Origin: Bartonella raoultii
GTDB taxonomy: Bacteria; Pseudomonadota; Alphaproteobacteria; Rhizobiales; Rhizobiaceae
Assembly: GCF_019659805.1 (NCBI RefSeq)
Contig: NZ_JAIFRO010000002.1
Span: 186,001-250,000, forward strand
Direction of reading: 5' to 3'
DNA length: 64,000 nucleotides
Of the stretch, positions 34,215-44,352 are shown in pieces. Below the pieces are notes generated by a model. The model saw only the letters and a program-made list of their open reading frames with translations. It did not search any database and was not told where the DNA came from. The position numbers were made by a program, and so were the translations under genes. Every line of letters starts with the position of its first letter. Within the stretch, counting starts at the first letter, position 1.

Positions 34215-34484
34215 AAGTATTGTATAGAAAGTTTAGGTGTAAAAGAGTAGGATGATTGGGTAAGGGATTTTTAGAATTCTTAAATTATTTGTCATTTTTT
34301 ATTTTAATATTTATTTGTTAAGTTTCATATTCCATAATATAGGGGTGAGAAATTAGGATTTTTTTCTTACCTGTTTAGAAAAAAAGCATGCTGAAGTATA
34401 AGATCATTTTTTGCTAAACGGATTTGTTTTTAATGAACGCTCTATATACAATCTCTTATTTTTTGATTGAAAGAGGTATAAAGA
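34215..34484. other. AT-rich spacer before yggT
   Basis: About 270 bases beyond the ialB terminator hold no visible gene. The ribosome site GAAAGAGG near 34468 serves yggT. A promoter is expected but none stands out by eye. Confidence 0.4.
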
Positions 34485-34778
34485 ATGGTTTATGCGTTAC
34501 TTCAGGTGATTGATCTGATTTTTGATATTTATATTGATATTTTAATTGCAAGTGTTATTTTTTCTTGGCTTTATGTCTTTAATATCATAAATGCACGCAA
34601 TCGCTTTGTCGTTTTGATAGGCAACTTTCTCTACAGCCTTACGGATCCAGTTTTAAGTCGTATTCGGAAAATTTTGCCTAATTTTGGAGCAATTGATATT
34701 TCACCTATTGTTGTATTTGTGATAATTTATTTTATTCGTACGTTTATGTGGCGTGCTTATGCAAGCATGTATTTATAG
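34485..34778 (+). CDS. YggT-family membrane protein
   Basis: This 97-residue protein is an integral membrane protein of the YggT family. Two hydrophobic segments are visible (about residues 3-32 and 68-92), flanking the family signature NPLL-like loop (here [25 protein letters not shown], in which [10 protein letters not shown] is the conserved part). Its function is poorly known; related proteins are linked to cell shape, osmotic shock and maturation of membrane proteins. It is followed 17 bases later by a DUF167 gene, a widely conserved pairing. Confidence 0.9.
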   Translation: MVYALLQVIDLIFDIYIDILIASVIFSWLYVFNIINARNRFVVLIGNFLYSLTDPVLSRIRKILPNFGAIDISPIVVFVIIYFIRTFMWRAYASMYL

Positions 34779-34795
34779 AAAGATTGTATGGGCGA

Positions 34796-35125
34796 ATGAA
34801 AATGTTTTATCAAGTTGATACAAATGGCTTGATTCTGTTTATATATCTCATTCCTAAAGCATCTATTGACAAAATAATAGGAGTTGAATGCAAAGATAAT
34901 GGAAGGCAATATTTAGTCATACGTCTTCGTGCTATTCCTGAAGATGGAAAAGCAAATAAAGCACTTATTAAATTTTTAGCCAAGCAATGGAAAGTTCCAG
35001 CTTCTTGTATCTCTGTGAAAAATGGTGCAACATCTCGCTATAAACAACTTTACTTTTCAACATATGTGGAAGATTTAAAGAAGATATGGCAATCTTTGGA
35101 AAGTTGCACTTCTGGAAAAGAATAA
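34796..35125 (+). CDS. DUF167 / YggU family protein
   Basis: This 109-residue cytoplasmic protein belongs to the DUF167 (YggU) family. The motif IPKASIDKIIGVE near residue 20, the strand YLVIRLRAIPEDGKANKALIK cut by the conserved A-x-P-x-x-G-x-A-N, and SVKNGATSRYKQL match the family. The biochemical role is unknown. I chose ATG 34796, which gives MKMFYQVD; a GTG at 34748 would overlap yggT and add unsuited residues, and ATG 34802 is a close alternative. It is adjacent to yggT as in many proteobacteria. Confidence 0.88.
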   Translation: MKMFYQVDTNGLILFIYLIPKASIDKIIGVECKDNGRQYLVIRLRAIPEDGKANKALIKFLAKQWKVPASCISVKNGATSRYKQLYFSTYVEDLKKIWQSLESCTSGKE

Positions 35126-35128
35126 GTA

Positions 35129-35158
35129 AAAGCCTATTTTTTAAATAGGCTTTATTTT
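35129..35158. terminator. Bidirectional terminator between DUF167 gene and ppa
   Basis: An 11-bp stem AAAGCCTATTT/AAATAGGCTTT with a TTT loop lies between the convergent DUF167 gene (stop 35125) and ppa (stop 35165). Short T-runs flank it on either strand, so it can end both transcripts. Confidence 0.8.
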
Positions 35159-35164
35159 AAATGG

Positions 35165-35695
35165 TTATATTTCTTTATTGCGTTCAATAGCTTGCTTAAT
35201 CAATTCATGTGCGAAATTTTTATTACGCCAACCTTCAATTTTAGCCCATTTTCCAGGTTCAAGATCTTTATAGTGTTCAAAGAAATGTTCGATTTTTTTG
35301 AGTGTAATTTCGGGAAGATCCGTATAATCATGAATATTGATATAGTGTTGCGTTAATTTTGGGGTAGGAATAGCAATAATTTTTTCATCTTTCCCACCAT
35401 CATCTTCCATGATGAGAGCTCCGATAGGGAGTACGTTGATAACACAACCAGGCATGAGTGGACGAGTGTTACAGATAAGAACATCAATGGGATCACCATC
35501 TTCTGAAAGTGTTTGTGGGACAAAACCATAATTTCCAGGATAGACCATTGATGTATAAAGAAAACGGTCAACAAATAATGCACCTGATTTTTTGTCCATT
35601 TCATATTTTATTGGTTGGCCACCAAGAGAGACTTCTACAATAACATTGATATCTTCTGGTGGATTTTTACCAATAGGTATTTCCTGAATGTTCAT
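35165..35695 (-). CDS. ppa: Inorganic pyrophosphatase
   Basis: This 176-residue family I soluble pyrophosphatase hydrolyses PPi to phosphate, driving biosynthetic reactions. Active-site features are K in [36 protein letters not shown] with the signature D-G-D-P-x-D, and [15 protein letters not shown]. The length is usual for the family. It lies 63 bases downstream of typA on the same strand and may be read from it or from its own promoter. Confidence 0.96.
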   Translation of the reverse strand: MNIQEIPIGKNPPEDINVIVEVSLGGQPIKYEMDKKSGALFVDRFLYTSMVYPGNYGFVPQTLSEDGDPIDVLICNTRPLMPGCVINVLPIGALIMEDDGGKDEKIIAIPTPKLTQHYINIHDYTDLPEITLKKIEHFFEHYKDLEPGKWAKIEGWRNKNFAHELIKQAIERNKEI

Positions 35696-35758
35696 ATAAA
35701 TATCCTTTCTGGAGTGTAATAAAGGGTAATCAAATATTTAGCCAAAAAAGCTTTAAAG

Positions 35759-37585
35759 TTAGCTTGAAAGTGTTCCGCGTGTTTTTTCAAAACGTTTGCG
35801 TTCATTGGGATCTAAATACAATTTGCGGAGACGGATATTTTTGGGAGTTACTTCTACCAACTCGTCATCTTGTATCCATGATAAAGCACGTTCTAATGTC
35901 ATTTTAAGAGGAGGCGTTAATTTTACAGCTTCATCTTTTCCAGAAGCACGCATGTTGGTTAGTTTTTTTGCTTTTAAAACATTAACCTCTAAGTCATTAT
36001 CTCGTGAGTGAATGCCGATAATCATGCCTTGATAGACTTTAACACCAGCATCAATCAACATAGGTCCACGATCTTCAAGATTAAAAAGAGCATAAGCAAC
36101 AGATTCACCATTATCATTTGAAATCATAACACCATTGACACGACCAGCAATGTCTCCCTTATATGCTTCATAAGCATGGAAAAGACGGTTCATAATGGCT
36201 GTACCACGGGTATCCGTTAAAAGTTCGGATTGGTAGCCTATAAGTCCTCGAGTTGGTGCATAAAAGACAAGACGCACACGATTACCTCCAGAAGGTCGCA
36301 ATTCAATCATCTCAGCTTTACGCTCAGACATTTTTTGAACGACAGTTCCAGAATATTCTTCATCAACATCAATGACTACTTCTTCAATTGGTTCAAGAAT
36401 AGTTCCATTCTCATCTTTTTGCATGACAACGCGTGGGCGTGAAACACTTAGCTCAAAACCTTCTCGACGCATATTTTCAATGAGAACGGCAAGTTGTAAT
36501 TCTCCTCTGCCTGAAACATAGAAAGAATCTTTATCACTGGATTCTTCAATTTTAAGAGCAACATTGCCTTCAGCTTCTTTTAACAAACGGTCGCGGATGA
36601 CACGACTTGTTACTTTATCACCTTCTGTTCCGGCAAGAGGGCTGTCATTGACAAGAAAGCTCATAGTAACAGTGGGTGGATCAATAGGTTGAGCGATGAG
36701 TGGTTCATTGACTGCAGGATCACAAAAAGTATCAGCAACAGTACCTTTTTGCAGCCCAGCAATTGCTACAATATCACCAGCTATACTTTCTTCAATGGAT
36801 TGCCGTTCCAGTCCGCGAAATGCTAAAATTTTCGAAACACGTCCAGTTTCTAAAAGTTTTCCATCTTGTCCAAGAACTTTAACATTTTGATTGGGTTTTA
36901 GAGATCCTGAATGAATGCGGCCTGTAATAATTCGCCCTAAAAATGGATCTGCTTCAAGAATAGTTCCAATCATACGGAATGGCCCTTCCGCTATAGTTGG
37001 AGAAGGAACATGACGAGTTACAAGATCAAATAAAGGACCGAGTCCTTGATCTTTTGGTCCTTCGGGGGTTTCAGCCATCCATCCATCACGACCTGATCCA
37101 TAGAGAATAGGAAAGTCAAGCTGTTCCTCAGTTGCATCAAGAGCAGCAAAAAGATCAAAAACTTCATTGATGACTTCATCGGCACGTGCATCAACTCTAT
37201 CAATTTTATTAATAGCAACAATGGGGCGTAATCCTACTTTCAATGCTTTTCCAACGACAAATTTTGTTTGTGGCATTGGTCCTTCAGCAGCATCAACAAG
37301 CACAATTGCTCCATCTACCATATTCAGAATACGCTCAACTTCTCCACCAAAGTCTGCGTGCCCTGGTGTATCAACAATATTAATCCTGGTATCTTTCCAA
37401 ACAACAGATGTTACTTTTGCTAAGATTGTAATGCCGCGTTCTTTTTCAATATCATTTGAATCCATCATACGCTCACTCGTGCGCTGATTATCACGAAAGT
37501 TTCCTGACTGCTTAAGGAGTCCGTCTACAAGTGTTGTTTTCCCATGATCAACGTGGGCAATGATAGCAATGTTACGCAATTGCAT
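35759..37585 (-). CDS. typA: Ribosome-associated GTPase TypA/BipA
   Basis: This 608-residue translational GTPase binds the 70S ribosome at the EF-G site and aids ribosome assembly and stress adaptation. G1 is [12 protein letters not shown], switch II is [14 protein letters not shown], and G4 is NKID. The RGITI motif ([11 protein letters not shown]) and the BipA-specific C-terminal region with [16 protein letters not shown] are present. I chose the ATG at 37585 ([13 protein letters not shown]), which has AGAAG just upstream and gives the standard family length; upstream in-frame codons to 37618 add a basic tail with no support. Confidence 0.95.
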   Translation of the reverse strand: MQLRNIAIIAHVDHGKTTLVDGLLKQSGNFRDNQRTSERMMDSNDIEKERGITILAKVTSVVWKDTRINIVDTPGHADFGGEVERILNMVDGAIVLVDAAEGPMPQTKFVVGKALKVGLRPIVAINKIDRVDARADEVINEVFDLFAALDATEEQLDFPILYGSGRDGWMAETPEGPKDQGLGPLFDLVTRHVPSPTIAEGPFRMIGTILEADPFLGRIITGRIHSGSLKPNQNVKVLGQDGKLLETGRVSKILAFRGLERQSIEESIAGDIVAIAGLQKGTVADTFCDPAVNEPLIAQPIDPPTVTMSFLVNDSPLAGTEGDKVTSRVIRDRLLKEAEGNVALKIEESSDKDSFYVSGRGELQLAVLIENMRREGFELSVSRPRVVMQKDENGTILEPIEEVVIDVDEEYSGTVVQKMSERKAEMIELRPSGGNRVRLVFYAPTRGLIGYQSELLTDTRGTAIMNRLFHAYEAYKGDIAGRVNGVMISNDNGESVAYALFNLEDRGPMLIDAGVKVYQGMIIGIHSRDNDLEVNVLKAKKLTNMRASGKDEAVKLTPPLKMTLERALSWIQDDELVEVTPKNIRLRKLYLDPNERKRFEKTRGTLSS

Positions 37586-37893
37586 AAATTTTCTTCTTTT
37601 CATTCCATGAAGTTTCATTTGAGGTAAAGTTTTTATTCTTTTACCTGACGATAAAAGATCTTTTACATGTTTTTTTATAATTTTGAAAGAGGAGGCAATA
37701 TTTTTATGATAAGCTGTTTGACAAAAGATTTTTTATATACTTTTAAATTATTGTAATAGGGTTTTTAAAAAACAATTAAATGTTAGTATATTTATATGAG
37801 GTTAGTGCTAAAAAACATATCATGCAATTTTCTCTCTACCATTAAATTATAAAAGATCTTAAGTTGCAGAAAATGATTTTTGTGCTTGCCATA
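37586..37893. other. AT-rich gap between mgtE and typA
   Basis: About 308 bases without a gene. The typA promoter should be here, and the region is too AT-rich to pick boxes reliably. No terminator with a clear stem was seen after mgtE. Confidence 0.35.
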
Positions 37894-39276
37894 TTAGAGT
37901 AGAGTGCCTGATAAAATGAAGGAAGCAACAGAGAAATAGATTACAATGCCCATAACATCCACCAAAGTTGCAACAAGGGGTGCTGAAGCACTTGCTGGAT
38001 CAAATCCAAAACGTTTAAGAACAAAAGGAAGCATGGAGCCAGATAAAGAGCCAAATGTGACAATTCCAACTAAAGCGACACCTACTGTTACGGCAATATA
38101 GATCCAGTGTTCACCATAGTTATAGATGCCGGTTTTTTGCCAAATAACAATACGCATAATTCCTATAGTTCCAAGTAAAAGACCGAGAGATATTCCTGCT
38201 GGAATTTCACGAAGGATAATTTTCCACCAGTCTTTCAGTGTGAGTTCACGTAATGCTAATGCACGGATAATAAGGGATGTTGCTTGTGAACCAGAATTTC
38301 CTCCTGAGCTCATGATAAGAGGAATAAAAAGTGTAAGAGTAATGACTTTTTCAAGCTCTGTTTCAAAATGTTGCATAGCACTTGCCGTTAGCATTTCACC
38401 AAGAAACAGTAATGCAAGCCAACCACCACGTTTTTTCATCATGCCTAGAAAATTGATCTGCATATAGGGCTTATCAAGAGCTTCCATACCCCCAAATTTA
38501 TATGCATCTTCACTCATTTCATCAACCATTGTATCCAGTACGTCATCAACGGTCACAATACCAATGACATGATTACTATCATCAATAACTGGTACAGAAA
38601 GAAGGTCATGACGCTGAAAAAGACGCGCGATATCTTCGTGGTGTGTAAAGGGAGATATTGTAATGGGCGTGTCATGTGTCGAGGTAGAGATATTTAAAAT
38701 TTGATCGTCAGGTGATGCAAGAATAAGGTTACGCAGTGAAACTGCCTTAAGGAGAGTTCCTGTTTTGGGATCAATAACATAGCTTGTATAAACTGTTTCG
38801 CGTGTTCGTTCGACATCACGAATATAATCTAGTGTTTTTTTTACGGTCCAGTTTGCAGGAACAGCTATAAATTCTGTTGTCATCAATGCACCGGCTGTAT
38901 GATCAGGATAACTCGTAAGTTTTTTGATTTCAGCGCGTGTTAAGGGTTTAAGCAATGCATAAAGTCGCCTACGGGTTTCTTTATTCATTTCTTGAAAGAC
39001 GTCTGTAGCGGCATCAGCAGACATACCGTCGAGAACTTCAACAGAGCGATTTACAGGGAGGAGTTCAAGAATAGCTGCTGGTTCTTCAAGTTCTGGTTTA
39101 TCAAAAAGTTCAATAACATAATCGAGAGGTAAAAGGCTAAGAATAGCAACGCGCTCCGTGATATCAAGTTCATTGATGATATCAATTGAGTCAGCAAAGT
39201 GATGATTTTTTAATTCTTTGGCGAGAGCTTCAGGAGAAGAGTTTTTAAAATCGAAGGTCGTTTTAATGTCGGTCAT
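37894..39276 (-). CDS. mgtE: Magnesium transporter MgtE
   Basis: This 460-residue Mg2+ channel/transporter has the standard layout. An N-terminal MgtE_N helical domain (about residues 15-135) carries the EEPAAILELLP and MSADAATDVFQEM repeats. A CBS pair follows (about 140-265; MTTEFIAVPANWTV and VPVIDDSNHVIGIVTVDDVL). Five transmembrane segments fill residues 290-458 (for example LTLFIPLIMSSGGNSGSQA, which carries the conserved pore region). The CBS and N domains gate the pore by sensing cytosolic Mg2+. It is divergent from the M3 peptidase gene. Confidence 0.95.
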   Translation of the reverse strand: MTDIKTTFDFKNSSPEALAKELKNHHFADSIDIINELDITERVAILSLLPLDYVIELFDKPELEEPAAILELLPVNRSVEVLDGMSADAATDVFQEMNKETRRRLYALLKPLTRAEIKKLTSYPDHTAGALMTTEFIAVPANWTVKKTLDYIRDVERTRETVYTSYVIDPKTGTLLKAVSLRNLILASPDDQILNISTSTHDTPITISPFTHHEDIARLFQRHDLLSVPVIDDSNHVIGIVTVDDVLDTMVDEMSEDAYKFGGMEALDKPYMQINFLGMMKKRGGWLALLFLGEMLTASAMQHFETELEKVITLTLFIPLIMSSGGNSGSQATSLIIRALALRELTLKDWWKIILREIPAGISLGLLLGTIGIMRIVIWQKTGIYNYGEHWIYIAVTVGVALVGIVTFGSLSGSMLPFVLKRFGFDPASASAPLVATLVDVMGIVIYFSVASFILSGTLL

Positions 39277-39630
39277 AATAAAGTACCTTCTGAAAGGTTA
39301 GAGAAAATGATAAATTCAGATAATGAAGTAGGATAAAACAAAAGTCGGAAGATTTAAGACAAAAGACTCCCCAATTGCACTCTTCCAATTGTTAATATTT
39401 AAAATAAAGTCAAGGATAAATCAGAAATTATAAACAATTTTCTGGATCAGACAAGTAGGGATTCTTATTTTTGTTTAGTTCTTAATGAGAACAATATTTT
39501 TTATTTATAATTTTAAGATAGAGATCTGAAAGCTTCTTTGAAAGTATAGGAAATAGTTTTAATATGTTCCCAATCTGGGGCGTAAAGGTAATCCTTATAC
39601 CTGAAATTTATAATGGAGATAAAAAGTATT
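39277..39630. other. Divergent promoter region mgtE / M3 peptidase
   Basis: This 354-base AT-rich gap lies between divergent genes and must hold both promoters. An AAGG site precedes mgtE on the minus strand. A GGAGAT (39615-39620) precedes the peptidase ATG 39631. A Mg2+-responsive leader for mgtE is conceivable, but no recognisable riboswitch was seen. Confidence 0.4.
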
Positions 39631-41655
39631 ATGACAAAAGCAGCAGTGTTGGATTGGAAAGGATTTTCAGAGCTTCCTGATTTTTCTTCAATAAGAGATG
39701 AAGACTTTAAACCCGCTTTTGAACAGGCGCTTAAAGAAGCAGAAGAAGAAATAGAGACGATTGCAATAGTACAAGAGCCACCAACACTTGAGAATTTTTT
39801 ACAACCTTTTGAGCTTTTTGGCAAAGCGCTTGATCGTGTATGTTCGATATTTTTCTTGCGCGCAGGGGCGCATAGTAACGCTCTTATCCAGCAGTTGGAA
39901 CAAGAATTTGTTGTAAAGCTTTCTCGTTATTCTTCGAAGATTATGATGGATGAAAGAATATTTTCAAAAATAGATACATTGTATAAACAGTCTCAACAAG
40001 GCATATTTGACAGTGAAACAACGCGTGTACTTGAATTATGGTGGAAGAAATTTGTTTATCATGGTGCAAAGCTTGATGAAAAAAAGAAAAAGCGACTCGT
40101 TGAAATTAATGAAAAACTTGCTTTTTTAAATGCTACTTTTGGTCAGCATGTTTTAAAAGATGAAGCGGAATGGGTGTTATTTTTAGAGCAAACAGATTTG
40201 TTTGGTTTACCAGATGATCTTATTGCTTCTATGAAAGAAATTGCGCGTGAAAGAGGACATGAGGGGGCTTATGCATTAACATTGGCACGCTCAATTGTTG
40301 AACCTTTTTTGAAATTCTCTCATCGTCGTGATTTACGTGAAAGTGTATTTCAAGCTTGGTCTAAACGTGGTGAAAATAAGAATGAGAATGATAATCAGGC
40401 GATTATTTTAGAGATTGTTACACTTCGAGATGAACAGGCTAATTTACTAGGATATAAGTCTTTTGCAGATTTAAAATTAGATAATACTATGGCCAAAAAT
40501 GTTGATGCGGTGATGGGTTTGCTTACTCCTATATGGGAGAGAGCAAAAACTAAGGCTGCCAAAGAACAGGCTGAATTACAAAACTTTGCAAGAAATCAGG
40601 GCAGTAATGAATCTTTATCCGCTTGGGATTGGCGTTATTATGCTGAACAACTTCGCGTGAAAACATTTTCTTTCGACGAATCCGAAATTAAAAATTATTT
40701 CCAACTTGATCGCATGATTGAAGCAGCTTTTGGAGTAGCAGAAAAACTCTTTGGGATTACGTTTGAAGAGAAAAACACTGTCGCACTTTGGCATTCTGAT
40801 GCACGTTTATGGGAAGTAAAAAAATCTAATGGAAGCTTGCTTGGGCATTTTATAGGAGATTATTTTGCACGTTCTTCAAAACGGTCTGGTGCATGGATGA
40901 GTAGATTGCAATCGCAGCATAAATTAGAGGGTGGGCAAAAGCCTATCATTTATAATATTTGTAATTTTGCTAAACCTACGAAAGGGGAGGTTGCGCTTTT
41001 ATCACTTGACGATGCGCGTACACTTTTTCACGAATTCGGACATGCATTGCATGGGTTGCTTTCTGATGTTACATGGCCGTCTGTATCGGGAACATCAGTT
41101 TCGCGTGATTTTGTTGAACTTCCTTCTCAACTTTATGAGCATTGGTTAACTGTACCAGAGATCTTAAAGTCTTATGCTTTACATGTAAAAACAGGGCTTT
41201 CTATGCCACAGGAGTTGATAGATAAGGTTTTGTCAGCACAGACATTTAATGCTGGTTTTTCTGCAGTTGAATTTCTTTCATCAGCTTTGATGGATATGGC
41301 TTTTCATCGAGGAGACAGGATTACTGATCCCATAATGTTTGAGAGCCAAGAATTAGAAAAATTGCAAATGCCTGAGACAATTATTATGCGCCATCGTCCT
41401 CCACATTTTACACATATATTTTCAAGTGATGGTTATGCTGCTGGTTACTATTCTTATATGTGGTCGGAAGTACTTGATGCTGATGCTTTTCAAGCTTTTG
41501 AAGAAACAGGTAACTTTTTTAATTCAGAGCTTGCTGATCGTTTAAAGCATTTTATTTATTCTACTGGAGGAAGTCGTGATCCAGAAGAGCTTTATAAAGC
41601 TTTTCGGGGACGGATGCCTTCACCAGAAGCAATGATTAAAAAACGTGGGCTTTAA
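39631..41655 (+). CDS. M3 family zinc oligopeptidase (oligopeptidase A / Dcp type)
   Basis: This 674-residue thimet-type metallopeptidase degrades short cytoplasmic peptides, including signal-peptide fragments. The zinc site HEFGH (near residue 468, in LFHEFGHALHGLLS) has its third ligand Glu about 25 residues later in DFVELPSQLYEHW. The C-terminal YAAGYYSYMWSEVLDADAF is the conserved substrate-binding tyrosine region. The start ATG 39631 is preferred over 39613 because GGAGAT lies between them. PrlC-like oligopeptidase A and peptidyl-dipeptidase Dcp are hard to separate by reading alone, so no symbol is given. Confidence 0.92.
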   Translation: MTKAAVLDWKGFSELPDFSSIRDEDFKPAFEQALKEAEEEIETIAIVQEPPTLENFLQPFELFGKALDRVCSIFFLRAGAHSNALIQQLEQEFVVKLSRYSSKIMMDERIFSKIDTLYKQSQQGIFDSETTRVLELWWKKFVYHGAKLDEKKKKRLVEINEKLAFLNATFGQHVLKDEAEWVLFLEQTDLFGLPDDLIASMKEIARERGHEGAYALTLARSIVEPFLKFSHRRDLRESVFQAWSKRGENKNENDNQAIILEIVTLRDEQANLLGYKSFADLKLDNTMAKNVDAVMGLLTPIWERAKTKAAKEQAELQNFARNQGSNESLSAWDWRYYAEQLRVKTFSFDESEIKNYFQLDRMIEAAFGVAEKLFGITFEEKNTVALWHSDARLWEVKKSNGSLLGHFIGDYFARSSKRSGAWMSRLQSQHKLEGGQKPIIYNICNFAKPTKGEVALLSLDDARTLFHEFGHALHGLLSDVTWPSVSGTSVSRDFVELPSQLYEHWLTVPEILKSYALHVKTGLSMPQELIDKVLSAQTFNAGFSAVEFLSSALMDMAFHRGDRITDPIMFESQELEKLQMPETIIMRHRPPHFTHIFSSDGYAAGYYSYMWSEVLDADAFQAFEETGNFFNSELADRLKHFIYSTGGSRDPEELYKAFRGRMPSPEAMIKKRGL

Positions 41656-41662
41656 AAAATAG

Positions 41663-41694
41663 AGCAGTATATTTTATACAATATACTGCTTTAT
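41663..41694. terminator. Terminator between M3 peptidase and DUF459 gene
   Basis: A perfect 11-bp stem AGCAGTATATT/AATATACTGCT with a 6-base loop lies 8 bases after the peptidase stop, followed by a short T-run. The gene on the other side converges on it. Confidence 0.75.
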
Positions 41695-41803
41695 AATAAC
41701 TTTTTAAATGTATAGTAAATGCAAAATATTAAGACTGTAAATTTTTTTATGATATCGGTTTTAATTTGTAGAGATGATTAAACTGTAATCTTCTAATAAA
41801 ATA

Positions 41804-42871
41804 TTATGGGAGAAAAAAATTATCAGCGCGGTCTTTTTGATGACCATTTGGGAAGTGCCAAGATTTTTTTATGAATTTTTGCTCTACGCTGTTTAATAAG
41901 TTAGTATTTTGTTGTGCCATGGCATCAAGACTCATGGGAGCTTGGCGCACGATATGTTGTATTTCTTGCAGAGGTTTTGAAATGTCGAAATTGGCAAAGA
42001 ATACACTATCATGAGGGAGTATTTGAGAACCTAAAATATTTTCTAATTTTTTTTCTAAATAAGAGGCAAGTTTTTTCTTTCCTTCAGAGGTAAAATTAAT
42101 ACCATCATTTGTGCGTAATCTAACGATATTTCCATCTTTATTATAACCTGAAAAAGAAAATTGCCCTTTTTCATCAATAAAGCCATTCCAAAGATCAATA
42201 AAATATCCTCCTGTTGCTTCTGTTATATTTTTATAAAGCGTGTTAAAGATTTTTATTTTTTGCGTTAAATCGCTGTTTTGAAAGATAGGTTGCCCTATCC
42301 AAAACCATGGCTTTCCAGAGCTATGAAGGCTTTCAGCAATTTCAGTAATTCTTTGTTTATAGAGAGTCATCCATTCTGGTTGAATCGTGCTGAATATGCC
42401 GTGAGGTGTTGTAATGGGTTGATTATCATTTGCGCCGATCATTATGACGATAACGTGAGGATTGTTTTTATCAATGAGCCTAAAAATATTGTTTTTCCAA
42501 GAATAATAGTCTGTTCTAACTAAGCCAGAATTAGGTATTGTTTTATTAATAATGATAATATCGTTATTATCTGCAAAAAGCGTCTTGAGGGCATCTGCAA
42601 TAGCAGAAGCTACAAAATCTCCAATGATGAGAATGCGTTTTGTATTTTCTTCTTTTCGTTTTTGTTTAAACTTTTGTATGACAGTTTTTTTTATTGGTTT
42701 GTTTCCTTTTTGTTCTATAATTTTTATTTTCTGTTGTTGGTATTCTTGTTGTTTATGGTTTAGTAACCATTTAAAAAAGTTATTAGCTTTGCTTGGAGTC
42801 TGCTGTATAAGCATAAGGGTAAAGATAGAGAAAAGCAAAATAATCAAGTAGAATGGACGGAAGTAAGACAA
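41804..42871 (-). CDS. DUF459-type SGNH hydrolase-fold periplasmic protein
   Basis: This 355-residue protein starts with a hydrophobic signal or anchor (MSYFRPFYLIILLFSIFTLM), followed by a charged, Gln/Lys-rich linker to about residue 75. From there it resembles DUF459, an SGNH/GDSL-like fold: block I is LIIGDFVASAIADAL, block III IVIMIGANDNQPI, and block V LRTNDGINFTSEGKKKLA. In classical SGNH hydrolases the last block carries D-x-x-H; here the His place is Asn (DGIN), so catalysis is uncertain. A role in modifying cell-envelope polysaccharide or peptidoglycan is a guess. It lies 15 bases downstream of the lytic transglycosylase and probably shares its transcript. Confidence 0.82.
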   Translation of the reverse strand: MSYFRPFYLIILLFSIFTLMLIQQTPSKANNFFKWLLNHKQQEYQQQKIKIIEQKGNKPIKKTVIQKFKQKRKEENTKRILIIGDFVASAIADALKTLFADNNDIIIINKTIPNSGLVRTDYYSWKNNIFRLIDKNNPHVIVIMIGANDNQPITTPHGIFSTIQPEWMTLYKQRITEIAESLHSSGKPWFWIGQPIFQNSDLTQKIKIFNTLYKNITEATGGYFIDLWNGFIDEKGQFSFSGYNKDGNIVRLRTNDGINFTSEGKKKLASYLEKKLENILGSQILPHDSVFFANFDISKPLQEIQHIVRQAPMSLDAMAQQNTNLLNSVEQKFIKKSWHFPNGHQKDRADNFFLP

Positions 42872-42886
42872 ACTTTTTACTCCAGA

Positions 42887-44143
42887 TTACTGTTTTCGTA
42901 GAAAAGAGAGAATTGCAGGAGTTGGATATCCATTGGCTTTTAAGTGATGTTGCCGCTGGAAAGCTTGAATCGCTTTTCGAGAGGCGGTCCCAATTTTACC
43001 ATCAATTTCTCCTTTATAATAACCAAGTTTAGCTAAGCGAGATTGGAGTTCTTTACATTCTTGGAAAGTAAGAGATTGAAATGGTCTTTGCCAATCTTGA
43101 ACCAATTTGGGATATCCAGCAATGCGGTTTGCAAGAAGGGCAACAGCGAAAGCATAACGATCTGCATTATTATAACGTTTAAGAACGAAGAAATTTTTTG
43201 TTACTAAGAAGATTGGACCTTTTGTTCCATCCGGATATTTCAAGATTGCTTGTTCTGGTGATGTAGATAAAGGATGTCCATTAGCGCATTTTACACCTAA
43301 TTTTTTCCATTGTTCAAAGGAATGCCACCCTTTAGGCAAATTTTTTCCATGCGGTAATTTAACTTCTATTCCCCAAGAGAGGTGAGATTTCCAACCATTC
43401 ATATGGAGAAGATTTGCAGCAGTGGCTAAAGCATCTGGAACAGAACTCCAAATATCACGCCGTCCATCTCCATCTATATCGATAGCATAGGAAAGATAGC
43501 TGGTTGGAATAAATTGCGTATGTCCTAATGCACCTGCCCAAGAGCCAATAAGTTGAGAGCGCTTAATTTCACCATTTTGAAGAATTTTCATAGCAGCAAT
43601 CAATTGTGTGCGTGCATAGTTTGCACGTTTTTTATCTGCATAGGCTAGTGTTGCAAGGGAGCGAATGGTATCACGCATCACATTTTTATTAGCTAAAATT
43701 TTTCCATAATTGCTTTCCATGGACCAAATAGCGAGAAGAATATTGTGATCAACGCCAAAATGCTTTTCAATTTGAAGAAGCCATTTTTGCCACTTTTTAG
43801 CTTGGCGTCGTCCTTCTACAATAGCAATATTATGAACACGGTTATCAAAATAACGCCATGAAGGAGCAACAAATTCTGGCTGATATGCGGCTCTTTTTAA
43901 AACTTCTGGATCAATTGTATTAACGTTTTTAAAAGCTGTATCAAAGGTAGAGGGTAAAATATCATGAGTGAGTGCTATTTTTTTGAATTCTTTAATCCAG
44001 TGTTTAAAACCGCTATCAGCATATGAAAAAGATGCAAAAAATGTAAAAAAAATAGAACAAAAAATGACTAAATTCGTGATAAGAGCTTTCTGCTTTACCA
44101 ATTTCTCTGAAAAAGAGAAAGATTGAGACTCTATTTTTTGCAT
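42887..44143 (-). CDS. MltB-type lytic murein transglycosylase with peptidoglycan-binding domain
   Basis: This 418-residue protein cleaves peptidoglycan to 1,6-anhydro-muropeptides. It has an N-terminal hydrophobic signal region (ALITNLVIFCSIFFTFFASF; cleavage near SYA-DS). The SLT_2/MltB domain contains the catalytic Glu in LAIWSMESNYGKI, then GSWAGALGHTQFIPTSYL, DIDGDGRRDIW and AANLLHMNGW. A PG_binding_1 domain occupies the last 60 or so residues (LQSRLAKLGYYKGEIDGKIG). ATG 44143 was chosen because AGGAG lies 8 bases upstream; a TTG at 44176 would add 11 residues. Proteins of this layout are widespread in Rhizobiales. Confidence 0.92.
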   Translation of the reverse strand: MQKIESQSFSFSEKLVKQKALITNLVIFCSIFFTFFASFSYADSGFKHWIKEFKKIALTHDILPSTFDTAFKNVNTIDPEVLKRAAYQPEFVAPSWRYFDNRVHNIAIVEGRRQAKKWQKWLLQIEKHFGVDHNILLAIWSMESNYGKILANKNVMRDTIRSLATLAYADKKRANYARTQLIAAMKILQNGEIKRSQLIGSWAGALGHTQFIPTSYLSYAIDIDGDGRRDIWSSVPDALATAANLLHMNGWKSHLSWGIEVKLPHGKNLPKGWHSFEQWKKLGVKCANGHPLSTSPEQAILKYPDGTKGPIFLVTKNFFVLKRYNNADRYAFAVALLANRIAGYPKLVQDWQRPFQSLTFQECKELQSRLAKLGYYKGEIDGKIGTASRKAIQAFQRQHHLKANGYPTPAILSFLRKQ

Positions 44144-44352
44144 TTTAATACTCCTATCAATACTTAAGTCTTTCAATGTATGATGGTTTTGACTTTGTAT
44201 TTAGTTTAATCAACTAAATTATTAAGAGGTAAAACAGATTAAAATGAATTCTTTTTCTGTTCATTATAACGCTCATTAAAATAATAAGATCTTTTTTTTA
44301 CTATTTGGTAAAAACATATGATAGAAAGTTATACTATGGGTTGAGAGGGTAA